Numbered from the stretch's first letter, positions 12,004-25,233 are shown. The stretch is DNA of 64,000 bases from Annona cherimola (GCA_030490835.1 CM059975.1:7777579-7841578), one strand, 5' to 3'. The notes: generated by a model not told the origin, from the sequence alone. Numbers and translations are program-made.

Positions 12004-12355
12004 AGGGTTTATTTGGAAAGAGGTAAAAAATGTAGAAAATAATTTTTTGAAAAAAATTAAGAAAATAATGTGACATGGTAAGAAGAATGATTAGGAATAA
12101 AGAAAACTATATGGACAATGTAGCTGCACAAAAAATATAAAAAATGAGTAAAATAGAGAAATAATAATAGAAAAAGTAATTTAATTAAGGAATGATTTGT
12201 GAAGTTGAAAATAAAATGAGAATGATAAAAATATAAACAGTCAATCATAATTATCTAGTTACCTTATCTATTGTTACTTTATTTTTACTTCACATTTATC
12301 ATATTCATTCTATTCAATTTCATTCCCCCTTTTATATCTTATCAAATAATCTCTG
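12004..12355. mobile_element. MITE, probably hAT-like
   Basis: Left end AGGGTTTATTTGGAAAGAGG and the inverted right end AGAGATTATTTGATAAGATA match at most positions. The flanks CAACAATA and GAACAGTA could be a decayed 8-bp duplication (6 of 8), which would fit hAT. About 352 bp, non-coding. Confidence 0.5.
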
Positions 12356-12393
12356 AACAGTATGCAGAAATGATCGTAAAGTGTTATTTTCAA

Positions 12394-12606
12394 GGAAGCG
12401 TTTGGCATTAGTAAATAGTGAAAATAAATTTAAAAAGTGAGGAAAGAATTTAATATGATAGAAATAAAGTGGGAATAAATATGATAATTATTAAAAAATA
12501 TGAAAAATGATTAGAATATAAAAGTAAAAATAAAAAGGTAAATTATACATTTAATTTTAATTGACTTTTTCTTTCTATTTCATCTCATTCCCGCCAAAAC
12601 ACTTCC
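12394..12606. mobile_element. Short MITE-like element
   Basis: Inverted ends GGAAGCGTTTGGC and GGAAGTGTTTTGGC bracket 213 bp of AT-rich non-coding DNA, starting 38 bp after the previous MITE. No clear target duplication. Confidence 0.4.
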
Positions 12607-12726
12607 TGAATCTTACCAACTATAACCGTTGGAAAGAGTGGTAAAACGAATTTGCCTTGTTTTATTAGCCGCTCTCAAATAGAATCTCATATTTTTGTAA
12701 AATAAAAACTAACTGTAGGATAGACA

Positions 12727-12857
12727 TTGTATTTTATTAAGCTAGCGAGCGCGGAAGAATGGCGGTGGCGGAGGATCTTGGGATCACCAGGCATCAGCAC
12801 TCATGCGGTTGTGCCCCTCCAGCCGGGATTTGGCTCGACTATTATATCAGCTGTGAA
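12727..12857 (+). other. Possible host exon fragment interrupted by the hAT insertion (continues 16534-16609)
   Basis: Joining the flanks of the hAT element at its target duplication gives a GC-rich open frame reading THAVVPLQPGFGSTIISAV on the left and RPLGDKFSSSAAIFAGNASF on the right, stopping at TAA near 16599. GC content is far above the surrounding AT-rich spacer, so this may be a relic of a coding exon or of another element. I do not recognise the protein. Confidence 0.3.
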
Positions 12858-12897
12858 TAGGAGTGTAACTCGGGCTCATGAAACTCGGGTTCACCTC

Positions 12898-12981
12898 GAC
12901 CCTAACCCTAACCCTATTTGTAAATCTTCAACCCTAACCCTAACCCTAACTCTATTTGTAAAACCTCAACCCTAACCCTAT
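12898..12981. repeat. CCCTAA (telomere-like) short arrays in the hAT-1 subterminal region
   Basis: Three short runs of CCCTAACCCTAA units are separated by TATTTGTAAATCTTC-like spacers. The unit is 6 bp (CCCTAA), not the usual plant 7-bp CCCTAAA. Position inside a hAT end suggests subterminal transposase-binding repeats, not a former telomere. Confidence 0.7.
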
Positions 12982-13792
12982 TTTTGAAATTCGGACTTGG
13001 GTTGAGTTTCGGGTTGACATGTTACTATAAATATATATCCTATACTCATTTAATCACAAATCTATTGCTAAAAAAATCTAAAATAACAATTTATTAGAAG
13101 AAAGCAAAAAAAATTTAAATACCATTTAAGAGTATTAAGAAGAAAAACCTGTTTTGAGCATTCTCTTCGCATTAAGTTGAATAACAACCATATTTTGATG
13201 AATGTAGAAGTACAACCTTTGTCCGTCCTGCAATTTAACATGAATATCACAATCATATATAGAAATATTAGCATCCGATCATAAGACAAACTTTATAATA
13301 TCAATCATAAGAAAAGAAAATAATCCCAAAAATACAATAATATCAAAACAAATAAGATTATAATAAGTTCAAAACTACAACTTCGAATCACAACATCCAA
13401 GTTAAGTCCAAGTCTACAACTTTAATCTTAAGTTCCAATAACCAAATTACAACATTTAACTTAAATTGCCTACTGCAACATAACAACATGAAACATTTTA
13501 ATTTTCCACGCAGTCTTCATTCTTCTTGTCTTCTATTATTCTCATCCGCTAAGCCAAATTCTTTTTTCCCTAAAAAACAAATGCACAAAATCGACGTCAT
13601 TTTGTACAATTGCACTTAAAGAGCATATATATGCATATATATTCAAATGTATAAATAATACCTCCTGTAAATTAATTTCTTGGTGGAATAGGTGGTAACG
13701 ATCCTGAAGCAGCATTTCCCGATGTTTGAGAAACTTCATCTGAAAAAAATAAATATTGGCATTAAAAATAATGTTAAGAGTAAGGTATAGGA

Positions 13793-14464
13793 TTAAAACA
13801 TAGAAAAATATATTTTACCTCTTGCGCATTTGTCTAGTTGATCAACAAATTCTTCATAATTTGAATCGACTGGAGATGCTTTCAACCAATCTTGAGAGCA
13901 AATTAGGCACTCAACCAACATGGGTGTTAATGAACTACGATATTGGTCAAGAACACGTCCTCCAGTGCTAAATACAGATTCTGATGCAATTGTTGAAACA
14001 GGAATAGCCAAAATATCTTTTGCCATAGAAGATAAAATCCTGTATTTTGTAGCCGTTGACCACCATGCTAAAATATCAAATGGTTCTACTTCATTCTCAA
14101 CTGGATCTTTTAAATAGGCATCAATTTCATTTGTGATAACTCCAACATTACTGTTATTCATAGATTGCCACAGCTTCCATTTTGAATTCTTTGATTCGGA
14201 TGATGCCCCGCTCGCTTCAGACAAAGAACTTGTAGTACTACTAGTAGACCCAAATTTATAAGTTCCATATAATTCAATCATTTTATCATACACTTTCTTT
14301 GATAATGCAGAAACCTGATCCGCAGGAAGGAAAATACTAAGATAAAATTCCAAATAGCCTAGCTTGTACAGTGGATCAAACACTACCGCAATGAGCAAGT
14401 AAATGTTGAACTTGTCAACAGAACCCCAATATTTTGCAAGTTTTTCCTTCATTTTGTTGCACAT
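13793..14464 (-). pseudogene. hAT transposase C-terminal part
   Basis: A 223-codon open stretch. The first ~75 residues look like the DUF4413/RNase H-fold end of plant RICESLEEPER-type hAT transposases (KMKEKLAKYWGSVDKFN, then AVVFDPLYKLGYLEF). Residues about 130-205 are the hAT dimerisation domain (FDILAWW, IPVSTIASESVFSTGGRVLD, YRSSLTP). An intact hAT transposase is usually 600-800 residues; the BED zinc finger and most of the catalytic domain are absent. The ATG used here is simply the first in the open stretch; upstream exons may have been deleted. Confidence 0.88.
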
Positions 14465-15129
14465 ATGAAGAAGGAATATATCTAAGATTTCATGAATTTA
14501 CTAAGATGAGGTGTTTCATACGAGCATGCAAACCAAATCATGTTCTAACTTACGAAATGGAAAAAATTAATTTAAGGACTGAAACGAAATGACATTTATA
14601 GAAGGAAAGGTAATTACAGAGGTGGGCAGCGTGGGCTGTCGTGTTCAATTCTTGATGCAGTGATGCTTGCACACCTGAATCCCGAATTAGTTCTGATAGT
14701 TTCTTACCCACCTGAGAAATTGAAAAACAAAGCTAGTCAAGATTATAGCACATTCAAGATCACCACAAACTTTTAGGAATATTTTGATCCTAATGAAATT
14801 TATTGACAAATTGAATGAATATTTTTCCATGAAAATAGTTGGTGTTTTGTCGCAGACAAATGCATCTTTTTAATAGGATCATTGCCAAACATACCTTAAA
14901 AATAATATTTTTTGGAAGGAAAATAAAAAATATGTGACTATTATATTATATTTTCCAAAAGACCTTTAAAGTCTTAAATGTATACTTAAGGGTTTTTTTA
15001 ACAAATAACAGCAGATACATAATGGGCAGGGGCCTTAGATGAAATAACAAAATTGACTAAAAACATAATGGCTCATAAGATTTGATGATAAACACGAATA
15101 TTAATGATTGAAAATGCAAGTAAGAATAA

Positions 15130-15399
15130 AAAATTATTAGAGGATCCCCGTGGTTTTACAGCAGCACTACCAGTTCGATTTTTGGTTTTTTTCCCATAGA
15201 CTTCCCAATCGCCATCCTGAGCAGCATCCATACTGGGATCTGCAGAATCATGGCTAGGCTGATCGAGTTTCAGGCCACAGCTGGCGGAGCCCGAGCCAGC
15301 AGAAGCATGCCCGTAGTGTGGGCCAGCGCCTCTACCCTTAGGGGATGACCTAGTAGCAGCAGCCAAGGAGGCCTTGCCACCACCCCATTTTGAGTTCAT
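15130..15399 (-). pseudogene. Captured gene fragment, probably SGS3-like N-terminal exon
   Basis: On the transposase strand, ATG at 15399 opens MNSKWGGGKASLAAATR, then SSPKGRG, and later DAAQDGDWEVYGKKTKN followed by RTGSAAVKPRG. From memory, GGGK near the start and a W-E-V-x2-KK-x-KN motif are features of plant SUPPRESSOR OF GENE SILENCING 3, the dsRNA-binding partner of RDR6. A pyrimidine-rich TTTTTGGTTTTAG precedes the ATG by seven bases, so a host intron/exon border appears to have been carried in. Past about 15130 the frame runs into AT-rich sequence and ends at 15073. The zinc finger, XS and coiled-coil parts are missing. Alternative: an unrelated low-complexity leader of the hAT transcript. 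Confidence 0.5.
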
Positions 15400-16615
15400 C
15401 TCAGCACTAAAACCAAAAACTTGATTTTTTTCACGTTCTACAAACACGCAATTTCAAGTAGTGCATGGTAAAAAAAGATAAAAAAACAAAAACAAACAAT
15501 AAATTCGAAAACATGCTCGAACCGAACATAATCAAACCTTCCCCTTCACATGTAATGCCAAACGAAGTAATCACTTAAGGCTTTTGTGCATGTTGCAATG
15601 GTGATTTAGGCTTAGTAGAAATGGTTAAATGCATGCAGCATGTATCGACTGTACAACTAGCAACAGAAATTCAAGATGCTGCTAGACAGAGAAAAAGGAC
15701 CAGCAAAAATGCAGTTTTTTCATGCTAAGATGGAAGGCAATGGATTTCTTATCCGTTCTTCTCTAGAAAAAAACTACAACACCATTAATCTGCGAGCTCA
15801 ACCAATCTACTCCATATATTAGGATGACCTCACCAAATCCAGTTTGCTAGCCGACTCACAGATCAAGTTAACGGTTGAGATTGAAATCACAACAGAGAAC
15901 AGACGATCAGCAGGATAGAGAGAGTAAGCCCATGAGCGCGCATTACGCACCTTGATGCAGAGAAAAGAAGAAATGATACCTGCCGATCTTAGAGTTGCGC
16001 CGGAAGGACCACGAGAAGGTCACGAAAAAAAGAATAAAAAATTATTAAGGGCAACTGACAGAGATAAGAAGAAAATTAAAAGGAAGGAAGAAGAGGTCGC
16101 AGATTCGCAGGGCGTGATCGTTTGGCGTCCGGAAGGAAGAAGGCAGGGTTCAGGCAGGGGCGCAGGGCGTGGCGGCGAGCGACGAAGCAGATCTGTAGAA
16201 AGGGGAGAAAGAGAGAGGGGCGTAGGGCGTGGCGAGTGGCGACGAGCCGGCGATGAGCCGGCGACCGGTGTAGCAGAAAGGGGAGACGAGAGGAAGACTC
16301 TATGGGCACAGGGCGCTGCGGGCTTACGATTACGAATGGCGAAATGGGGTATTAGAAATTGGGTAAAAATAAAATATTAATATTTTCAGATTCGGGTTCG
16401 GGCTCACATCAACCCAAACCCGTGCATCGTATGCCTTCGGGCCGGGTTCGGGGGGCGAAAAGGGCAGGGTTTTAGCACTATAAATCCCCGGGTTCGGGCC
16501 GAACCCGGCCCAAGTTGCACCCCTAGCTGTGAAGCGGCCGCTGGGGGACAAATTCTCTTCTTCAGCGGCTATCTTCGCTGGGAATGCCTCTTTTCGTTCA
16601 TAAGAACACACAACT

Positions 16616-17057
16616 GTTGAACGAGTAATTTTCTTCGATTTATTGGGTCCACCGTCAATTTCCTTATCCTAACCATTTGACTTCAGTTCCATAGCATGTT
16701 AAAGCATTAAAAATTAAATTTAATTACAAATTGAATTATCGTTAATGATATATCAGAGAATAGAAGGCTTGGATCCTGTATACATTTTTTTAAGATTGCA
16801 TATCTCCTTCTTATCAAATCACGCGCGCCACTAGATTAGCGTTGCCTCTTGGACAGCAAAGTGCCAACTACTCGCTCTGCATGTACAGCGCACTGTAAAT
16901 CTGTAACTCGCGGTCCTCCATTTCTTACGTTAACAAATCCTTGAAATGGTTATCACTTATCCAGTCCCGCTAACTACTTGGGCAGGATTCAGACATGCTC
17001 GGGCAGTTGAGCCAACAAGAGTGTTGTCAGATTTTTTTTCAGTAATTGTAAACCTAC
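16616..17057. other. Spacer between the two hAT elements
   Basis: No gene or repeat recognised beyond the end of the host-like fragment at 16534-16609. Confidence 0.4.
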
Positions 17058-17065
17058 GGGCAACC

Positions 17066-18474
17066 GGTGTTATCAGAACCGGACCGGACCGGGAACCGGT
17101 CCAGTTTTCGGTTCGGTTGGCACTAGTTCGTTTGATCAAATGAAACCGTCCGAACCGGTGAACCGGCGGTCGAACCGGTTCGACCGGATTCGACCGGTCG
17201 GACGGATATCCTTAAACAGCTAACCCTAAACTAAAGGAAAAAAAACACGATCTTCTGTTTCGTCTGTGACTCTGTTCGTCGTCCCGCAGCCGCAGCAGGC
17301 ATCGCCTTCCTCGCCCGACGATCTTGCCGTCGTCGTCCCGCAGCCGGCTCGTCGTCGTCGCCCTCGCCTTCGTCGTCGTCTGGCAACCCTCGCCCTCGCC
17401 AGACGATCTGCCATTCTGGCGTCTCGCCTTGCCGCACGCCGTCTTGCCGCTGCTCTGTGCTGTCTCCTCTCCCGGCGCCGGCGTCGTCTTGCCGCAGCCC
17501 GCACGACGACTGGGAGCTCTGTGCTGTCTCCTACTCTCCTCTCCCGCCGCTCTGTGCTGCTTCCTCTCCCGGCGCCGGCAGCATCAAAATTCAAAACAGC
17601 AATTATCAAAAAACAGTACTCATTATTTATTTATTTAGCCCTTTTTGATTTAGCCTAATTTTTTTTTGCTTGCGTATCTTATGAATTAGTAATTATCAAT
17701 GATTCAATTATGCTATTAAACAATCCTATAATATCAATTATGTCATTAAATAAATCTAAAATCTTACGTAATTATTAAAAAAATCTCTATAGGAATGATG
17801 ATTATTAACTCTCATACATTCAAAATTTTAAGAAATTTTGGACTTACAAAAATACTTCATATAATCAATCCATTCTAATTAATCATACGTATCATAATAT
17901 ACAACTCATGTAATTAATATCAGTCTCATAATTAATATTTAATATTTGTAATGATGTAAATGGTGGATTTTCAGACAAGAATGTGTGTTTGAATATTTGT
18001 AGACTTTTAAAATTTTATGTTTGGTGGGAATGATGTATTGTTAGACTTTTAAAATGTTATATTTGGTTGAAATGAAGGATTTATATACTTTTAAAATTTA
18101 TGTTTGATGAGAATGATGCATTTAATGGTTTATAAACTTCTAAATTTTCATTTTTTGCTAAACATAAGAGATATTCTTAATTTTCATATTATAAAAGGTT
18201 ATTTAATTATACAAATTTTGAACACTTGCTGATCTATTTTATTTCTTATTTTTTCAGGTATGTTTATAGTAATTCATCAAGGTACCGAGATAAAGATGAA
18301 GAATTCAAGAACCAATAATCAAGCAACAACGGTCGTAGCTTATTATAAGTTTAAGTCTTTCAGGTCAGTTAATGTACTTAACCGGTCGAACCGATTTGAT
18401 TAACCGGTCGAACCGGTTCGAACCAGACCAATTCTTTTACCGGTTCAATCACCGGTTCGGTTATGACAAAATTG
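17066..18474. mobile_element. Non-autonomous hAT-like element (hAT-2), 1.4 kb, CCGGTT-rich ends
   Basis: Left end GTGTTATCAGAACCGGACCG and the inverted right end ATTTTGTCATAACCGAACCG match at about 16 of 21 positions. Flanks GGGCAACC (17058-17065) and GGGCAACT (18475-18482) give a 7-of-8 target duplication. Both ends are packed with AACCGGTTCGACCGG motifs in inverted arrangement. The middle (17270-17600) is a GC-rich, CTCGTCG/CCGCAGC-like block giving several overlapping low-complexity frames, none convincing. No transposase remains. Confidence 0.8.
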
Positions 18475-18712
18475 GGGCAACTTGGCAAGTAAAGCCCAGC
18501 ATTTTTTCGCTTTGTTTGGCAGTTTCTTGCCCGAGACAACGTTTGCACGGACCAGATTGTCTAATTATAGGAAGAATGATCACCAGACAATCAATCTGTA
18601 CGGAACAGCCTTGCCACGCGTGCCGGCCGTATAGGAGCGGAGCGGCTGCGGCTCTAAACTTATAACACACGCGCGAGTAGATTCCCTGCCTTTTCTGGTA
18701 ATTTCCCCTCCT

Positions 18713-18720
18713 CTATAAAT
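18713..18720 (+). promoter_or_regulatory. TATA box of the beta-tubulin gene
   Basis: CTATAAAT lies 120 bp upstream of the start codon, leaving a pyrimidine-rich 5' leader of roughly 90 bases (CTCTTCTTTCTC, CTCTCTCTGCTGC) as in many strongly expressed plant genes. The hAT-2 element ends only about 240 bp upstream. Confidence 0.75.
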
Positions 18721-18840
18721 AACCCATCGACAGCGGCGCTCTTCTTTCTCATTTCAATTGCGCCGCTCTCTCTGCTGCGAAGCCGGTGTCTCCAAAAGCT
18801 CCGCTTTTTCGTGCCAGATCTCTTCGTTTCAGCCGCCAAA

Positions 18841-21588
<2,748 letters not shown>

Positions 21589-22069
21589 GGGACTGCTCCC
21601 TGATCTGAAGTCGGTTGTATGTTGTTGTGTTCAGCGATTGGAGATTAGCACTGTGTGCATGTTTGTGAGCTGTTTGTACGAAGTGGTTGAGTTTTATGGT
21701 TGCTAGCTTTAAATTTCTAGTGTTATTAACATTCTGCGTCCATCGGTTTTTAACATATTTGGCTATCATCTGTGATGATCTTAGAGTTAGAATTCTTCCC
21801 TGGCTGATTTGATGGATTTATCTTTTAACTTCAATATAGGATATTTTCCTTGTTGCCAAAAGTTTTGAAATGGAGGGATTGCATTTCTCCTTTGTGATGG
21901 CTAGATGCATAAAATACACTGGTACGATTCCTGCTACTATGAGTCATCGTTTATGTATTTAATTAAAAATGAGCTGACCAACAAACAATATTTGGATGAT
22001 AATTCAACCATTAAAAAATACCATTTCCCAGAGATTTTGGGTAGAAAAGGCTTGTGGTAATGCCATGCG
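21589..22069. other. Beta-tubulin 3' untranslated region and spacer
   Basis: The T/G-rich sequence to about 21760 is a plausible 3' UTR with near-upstream T-rich elements. The exact polyadenylation site cannot be fixed by eye. Beyond that, AT-rich spacer. Confidence 0.5.
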
Positions 22070-22084
22070 TCTTTGTGGCAGTCC

Positions 22085-22193
22085 TTTTTTTTTTTTTTGT
22101 TTGATTACATCAACAGTACATGGAGCCAATGCTCCACCTGGGATTCGATGCATGAAAGCCCATGTGAGAACTACGGCGCCAAGAGCCCTTGTC
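22085..22193 (-). mobile_element. Short SINE, minus orientation, with 15-bp target duplication
   Basis: Flanks TCTTTGTGGCAGTCC (22070-22084) and TCTTTGTGGCAATCC (22194-22208) differ at one base. The poly-T run at 22085-22098 is the tail of a minus-strand insertion, and GCATCGAATCCCAGG (minus strand, near 22140-22154) fits a Pol III B box. About 109 bp. Confidence 0.75.
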
Positions 22194-22208
22194 TCTTTGT
22201 GGCAATCC

Positions 22209-22666
22209 CTTTAGTAGGGAGTAGTATCAGTATAAGGTAGGCACTCCCTTTCAGATAGTTTTCAATGCATTCAAGGCCTTTCACGTGGGATGATATTTTC
22301 TTGAATGATCTTCCAATCAATGGCGCGAAATATAACGTCATACTCAGAAAAATGAAAAATGATCGTGGGCCTATCAGTTATGAGTCTTATAGAATGATAT
22401 TTTTCGCTCTGGCCAGATCCTACTCAACTCAACTCAACTTTGGGCTTTGTTTGGATACCGTTTGTAATAGTCATATTCAGAAAAACTATCTTGAGACCCA
22501 GAGTTAAGGTCTTACAGTATAACATTGTCCATTCTAACTAAACTTGTCCATTCTAACTTGGCGGTTTAGTTATATGGTTTTAAAACTCGTGACATTATAT
22601 TTCAAGCTTGGACCCACTTATAAGTCGACAATTGATTTTATACATCTAGAAGCACTAAGCTTCGGT
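22209..22666. other. Spacer with short direct repeats
   Basis: Holds a CTCAA microrepeat near 22425-22440 and TTGTCCATTCTAACT twice (near 22526 and 22545). No gene. Confidence 0.4.
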
Positions 22667-22802
22667 GCATATGAGTGCAAAATTTTTTTTTTTTTTTTTG
22701 AAATTTTTTTATACAACTATTGATCTTAGTATTTTTAACATGTATATTAAGTTTTTACCAATTTTGGAGATTTGGAGATTTTTTTTGGATTTTTTAAAAT
22801 TA
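22667..22802 (+). repeat. Dispersed AT-rich repeat, copy 1
   Basis: Starts at GTGCATATGAGTGCA and contains AATTTTTTTATACAACTATTG, then GTATTTTTAACATGTATATT, TTTTTACCAATTTTGGAGAT and a run ending GGATTTTTTAAAATT in that order. The same ordered blocks recur near 23615, 62100 (inverted), 62570 and 63290. Confidence 0.65.
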
Positions 22803-23121
22803 GCAGCTTTTCATAATCCTGGGTGTACAAAATAATAACCCTTATAAGTCTTTAGAAACTCTATGAGATTTAATTTTTCGCTGTTACAACAAACCTGGTT
22901 CCATGTTTAATTTCATACTCCTAGTTCACCCTCATTGCTGCATTCAGCATTGCACCAATGCCAGACCTCTTATGCACAAGCAATTATCATTGTCATACCA
23001 AAATCCAGTAACTAATTTATTGCACAATACGCACACAGCTTAATTACTGTACGTAACAAACGAATTCCAATAAAAAAGAACATCAACCACACAACAAATC
23101 AAAGCGTATTCTAAAGTTAGT
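22803..23121. other. Spacer downstream of GLP-1, nothing recognised
   Basis: AT-rich; its last part would be the 3' flank of the minus-strand germin-like remnant. Confidence 0.4.
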
Positions 23122-23562
23122 CTAGAACTGGGACTGGAGATAGTCAACTAGATTCTTGTCCACTTGGAACGCCTTGGTAAGAACATCGTCGGGGATGGAT
23201 GGCTCCGATCCAAAGACTTCATTGGCGATGCTGACGACACCAGGGTTCTGGCTACTCAGAGCAGCAATGGCCACTGCATTTCCATATGCCATGTTGTGTT
23301 GGTAGTGAATGAGGCCCTGTGGGAAGACGAACACATCGCCCTTCCGGAGAACCTTGAAAATGTGGCGGTTGTCCGGGTTGGAGGTGACGAAGCCGACTTG
23401 GAGGGTGCCCTCCAGAAGAAGCAGGACCTCAGTGGCCCGTGGGTGGGTGTGGGGTGTGTTGAGGCCCCATGGTGCAAAGTCGATACGGACCAATGAGATG
23501 CCGAGAGTGTTTAGCCCTGGTACTTGGGCCACATTGACTGGAGTCACGTTTGAGCCAGCCGG
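23122..23562 (-). pseudogene. Germin-like protein GLP-1, 5'-truncated
   Basis: Germin-like proteins are secreted cupin glycoproteins, often manganese-binding with superoxide dismutase or oxalate oxidase activity. The remaining frame covers the cupin core to the C terminus: PHTHPRATE (metal ligands His, His, Glu), [16 protein letters not shown] (fourth ligand His) and the end VDYLQSQF. Homology to the other copies starts only at GSNVT near 23560. The signal-peptide exon, the intron and about 60 residues of exon 2 are gone. The break abuts palindromic TGCACCCGGGTGCA repeats. The surviving part has no stop or frameshift, so the truncation may be fairly recent. Closest to GLP-2 (shared APWGLN). 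Confidence 0.9.
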
Positions 23563-23750
23563 AGCTCAATCTTATGCACCCGGGTGCATTCAACCTCAAT
23601 GCACCCGGGTGCACTGCACCTATTTTTTAAAATTTTTTCATAAAATGGTTAATCTAGGTTTATTTAACATATGTATCAATTTTTACTATTTTTGGAGACT
23701 TTTAGATATTTTTTTTTAGATTTTTTAAACTCAGTGACATTTTCGGTAAT
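23563..23750 (+). repeat. Palindrome-headed dispersed AT-rich repeat, copy 2
   Basis: Two exact copies of the 14-bp palindrome TGCACCCGGGTGCA (23575-23588 and 23600-23613) are followed by the AT-rich blocks AATTTTTTCATAAAATGGTT, TATTTAACATATGTATCAAT, TTTTTACTATTTTTGGAGAC and AGATTTTTTAAACT. It begins where GLP-1 homology stops. Confidence 0.7.
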
Positions 23751-25067
23751 TTAAAATTACGGAAAACCAATGAACTCAATCCATTAGAGAGAAACTACAT
23801 TGAACTCAATCACCGCAGTCAACCGGACTTCGAATAATTCATCTTGGGCATTCCAATGCTTACTCATTCCTTGTAAGGAATTCCAATTACTCTTGTATTT
23901 GAGGACCGGAGACAAATTTTCTGTAGTTTTATGCGGCAATTATCATAAAGTGTTCACTTAAAATAAGAAAAAATTAAAAATTATTTTTACCATAGATGAA
24001 ATTGCAAACCTGGTTTTTTAGTTCCCATGATCAACTCTAATTAATCCAGACCACTCATTTCTTAAAGATTGAATTAGGATGGGATTGAGCTTTTCGATAA
24101 AAGTTCAGGTTGGGTTCAAGTTAAGATATTTGCGATAATGGTAGGCTTGGGTTGATCCAAAACAGAGTCAAACCCAGCTACCATTGAAAGATCCTCCCTT
24201 CGCGGTACGTATACCATCTGTCACTTTCCCAACCACTGTCCTATACTCTTGTTGGCTGGATCTCCCTGTTTCTTTCCCATGACCTCACAAATTCCTTCAA
24301 CCAGGCTGGAATTTTTCGAGAAAATCTTACGCATCTTATCATCCCATTTTTTATAGGTATTTTACAATCATCTCAACCGATATTTTCCAAGTAAGCTCTT
24401 GAGACATTGTTATAAATTTCTTACAATATTCTAAGGTACAATTAATAATTACTAACAATATTCCTAAATTTATCTCTATAATGGACACTCCCACACACCA
24501 AGGAGAGACCAATGCCACAATTATACTCTTTTTGTTTTTATAATATGCGGCTGTGGAGGATCAAACTTGGCACCCAACTCATTTAGGGTAAGCCAAGTTA
24601 CCACAACAACACTGCCGTCGTGGCCTTACCATCCCATCTTTAATTCAACATAAAAGTTATAAAATAACTGAACCGTATTCAGTACAAGATATTTAAATGC
24701 ATTAAATACGAAACATAAACATAAATACAGGATTGAGATATTTTATGGAAATTTGTTACAAATCTAGTTCTCAATGGTTAGGCCTTATTCAAAATGGTTA
24801 TTTATATGTGGAGAAACCGTTTATAGCGCACTGTAACGGTCTTGACAAGAGAAGCTTCTTCAAAATTATGAATAACTATCTGCTGTCCGCATACAACGGT
24901 GGAGAGACGGCTAAGTAACAGACTCAAAATTTGCAAGCTTCACACATCCTCAGCAGTGGAAAAAAACCCATTACAACATGAACTGCAGGCTAAGCATTGG
25001 ATGAGAAAGAGTCCCACCAAGTTAGAATACCATTTCATTTCTGAAGCTCCATATCATCACAAATCTC
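23751..25067. other. Spacer with one probable minus-strand SINE head (24528-24640)
   Basis: On the minus strand near 24560-24640, TTGGCTTACC and AAGTTTGATCCTCCACAG resemble decayed Pol III A and B boxes, followed by an A-rich stretch. No target duplication found. Otherwise no gene; the last 100 bp belong to the GLP-2 promoter region. Confidence 0.35.
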
Positions 25068-25070
25068 CAT

Positions 25071-25078
25071 TATAAATA
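25071..25078 (+). promoter_or_regulatory. TATA box of GLP-2
   Basis: TATAAATA 97 bp before the GLP-2 ATG. GLP-3 and GLP-4 carry the same TATAAATA at similar distances. Confidence 0.6.
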
Positions 25079-25233
25079 TACAGCTTCTCAGACCACTCCC
25101 ACAAAACCATCTATAGCAGAAAGCGGTCGCAATATTCAAAAGAGAGATTGCAGAATATGCAGAGAAGATGGCCAGCAATTCTCTACTCCTCACCATTGCC
25201 CTTGCTGTCGATCACAACCCTTGGCAAGATTTT

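Larger units (their letters stand above)
12858..16525 (-). mobile_element. hAT DNA transposon (hAT-1), 3.67 kb, exact ends
   Basis: The terminal inverted repeats are TAGGAGTGTAACTCGGGCT (left) and TAGGGGTGCAACTTGGGCC (right end, inverted), 15 of 19 matching. The 8-bp direct repeat GCTGTGAA is exact on both sides (12850-12857 and 16526-16533), the hallmark length for hAT. Both subterminal regions carry short GGGTT/AACCC-rich repeats. The interior holds a minus-strand transposase C-terminal remnant and a gene-like fragment, but no complete transposase, so the copy is non-autonomous. Confidence 0.93.

Noticed and set aside
12898..12981. Interstitial telomere or chromosome-fusion scar
   Set aside because: The runs are short, use a 6-bp unit, and lie within exact hAT boundaries, so subterminal transposon repeats explain them better.
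15952..16380. Plus-strand frame of 142 codons, Arg/Gly/Glu-rich
   Set aside because: Purine-rich low-complexity DNA inside hAT-1, opposite to the transposase strand, with no domain. More likely leader or intron sequence of the captured transcript on the other strand.
17226..17658. Several overlapping Arg/Pro/Leu-rich frames on both strands
   Set aside because: They come from a GC-rich low-complexity block inside hAT-2. All frames stay open because stop codons are rare in such sequence, and none has a recognisable domain.
18811..18840. Upstream in-frame start for beta-tubulin
   Set aside because: Only a non-ATG codon is available there; the conserved MREI N terminus at 18841 fixes the start.
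24733..24918. 61-codon plus-strand ORF
   Set aside because: Short, AT-driven composition, no domain, no promoter or neighbour evidence.
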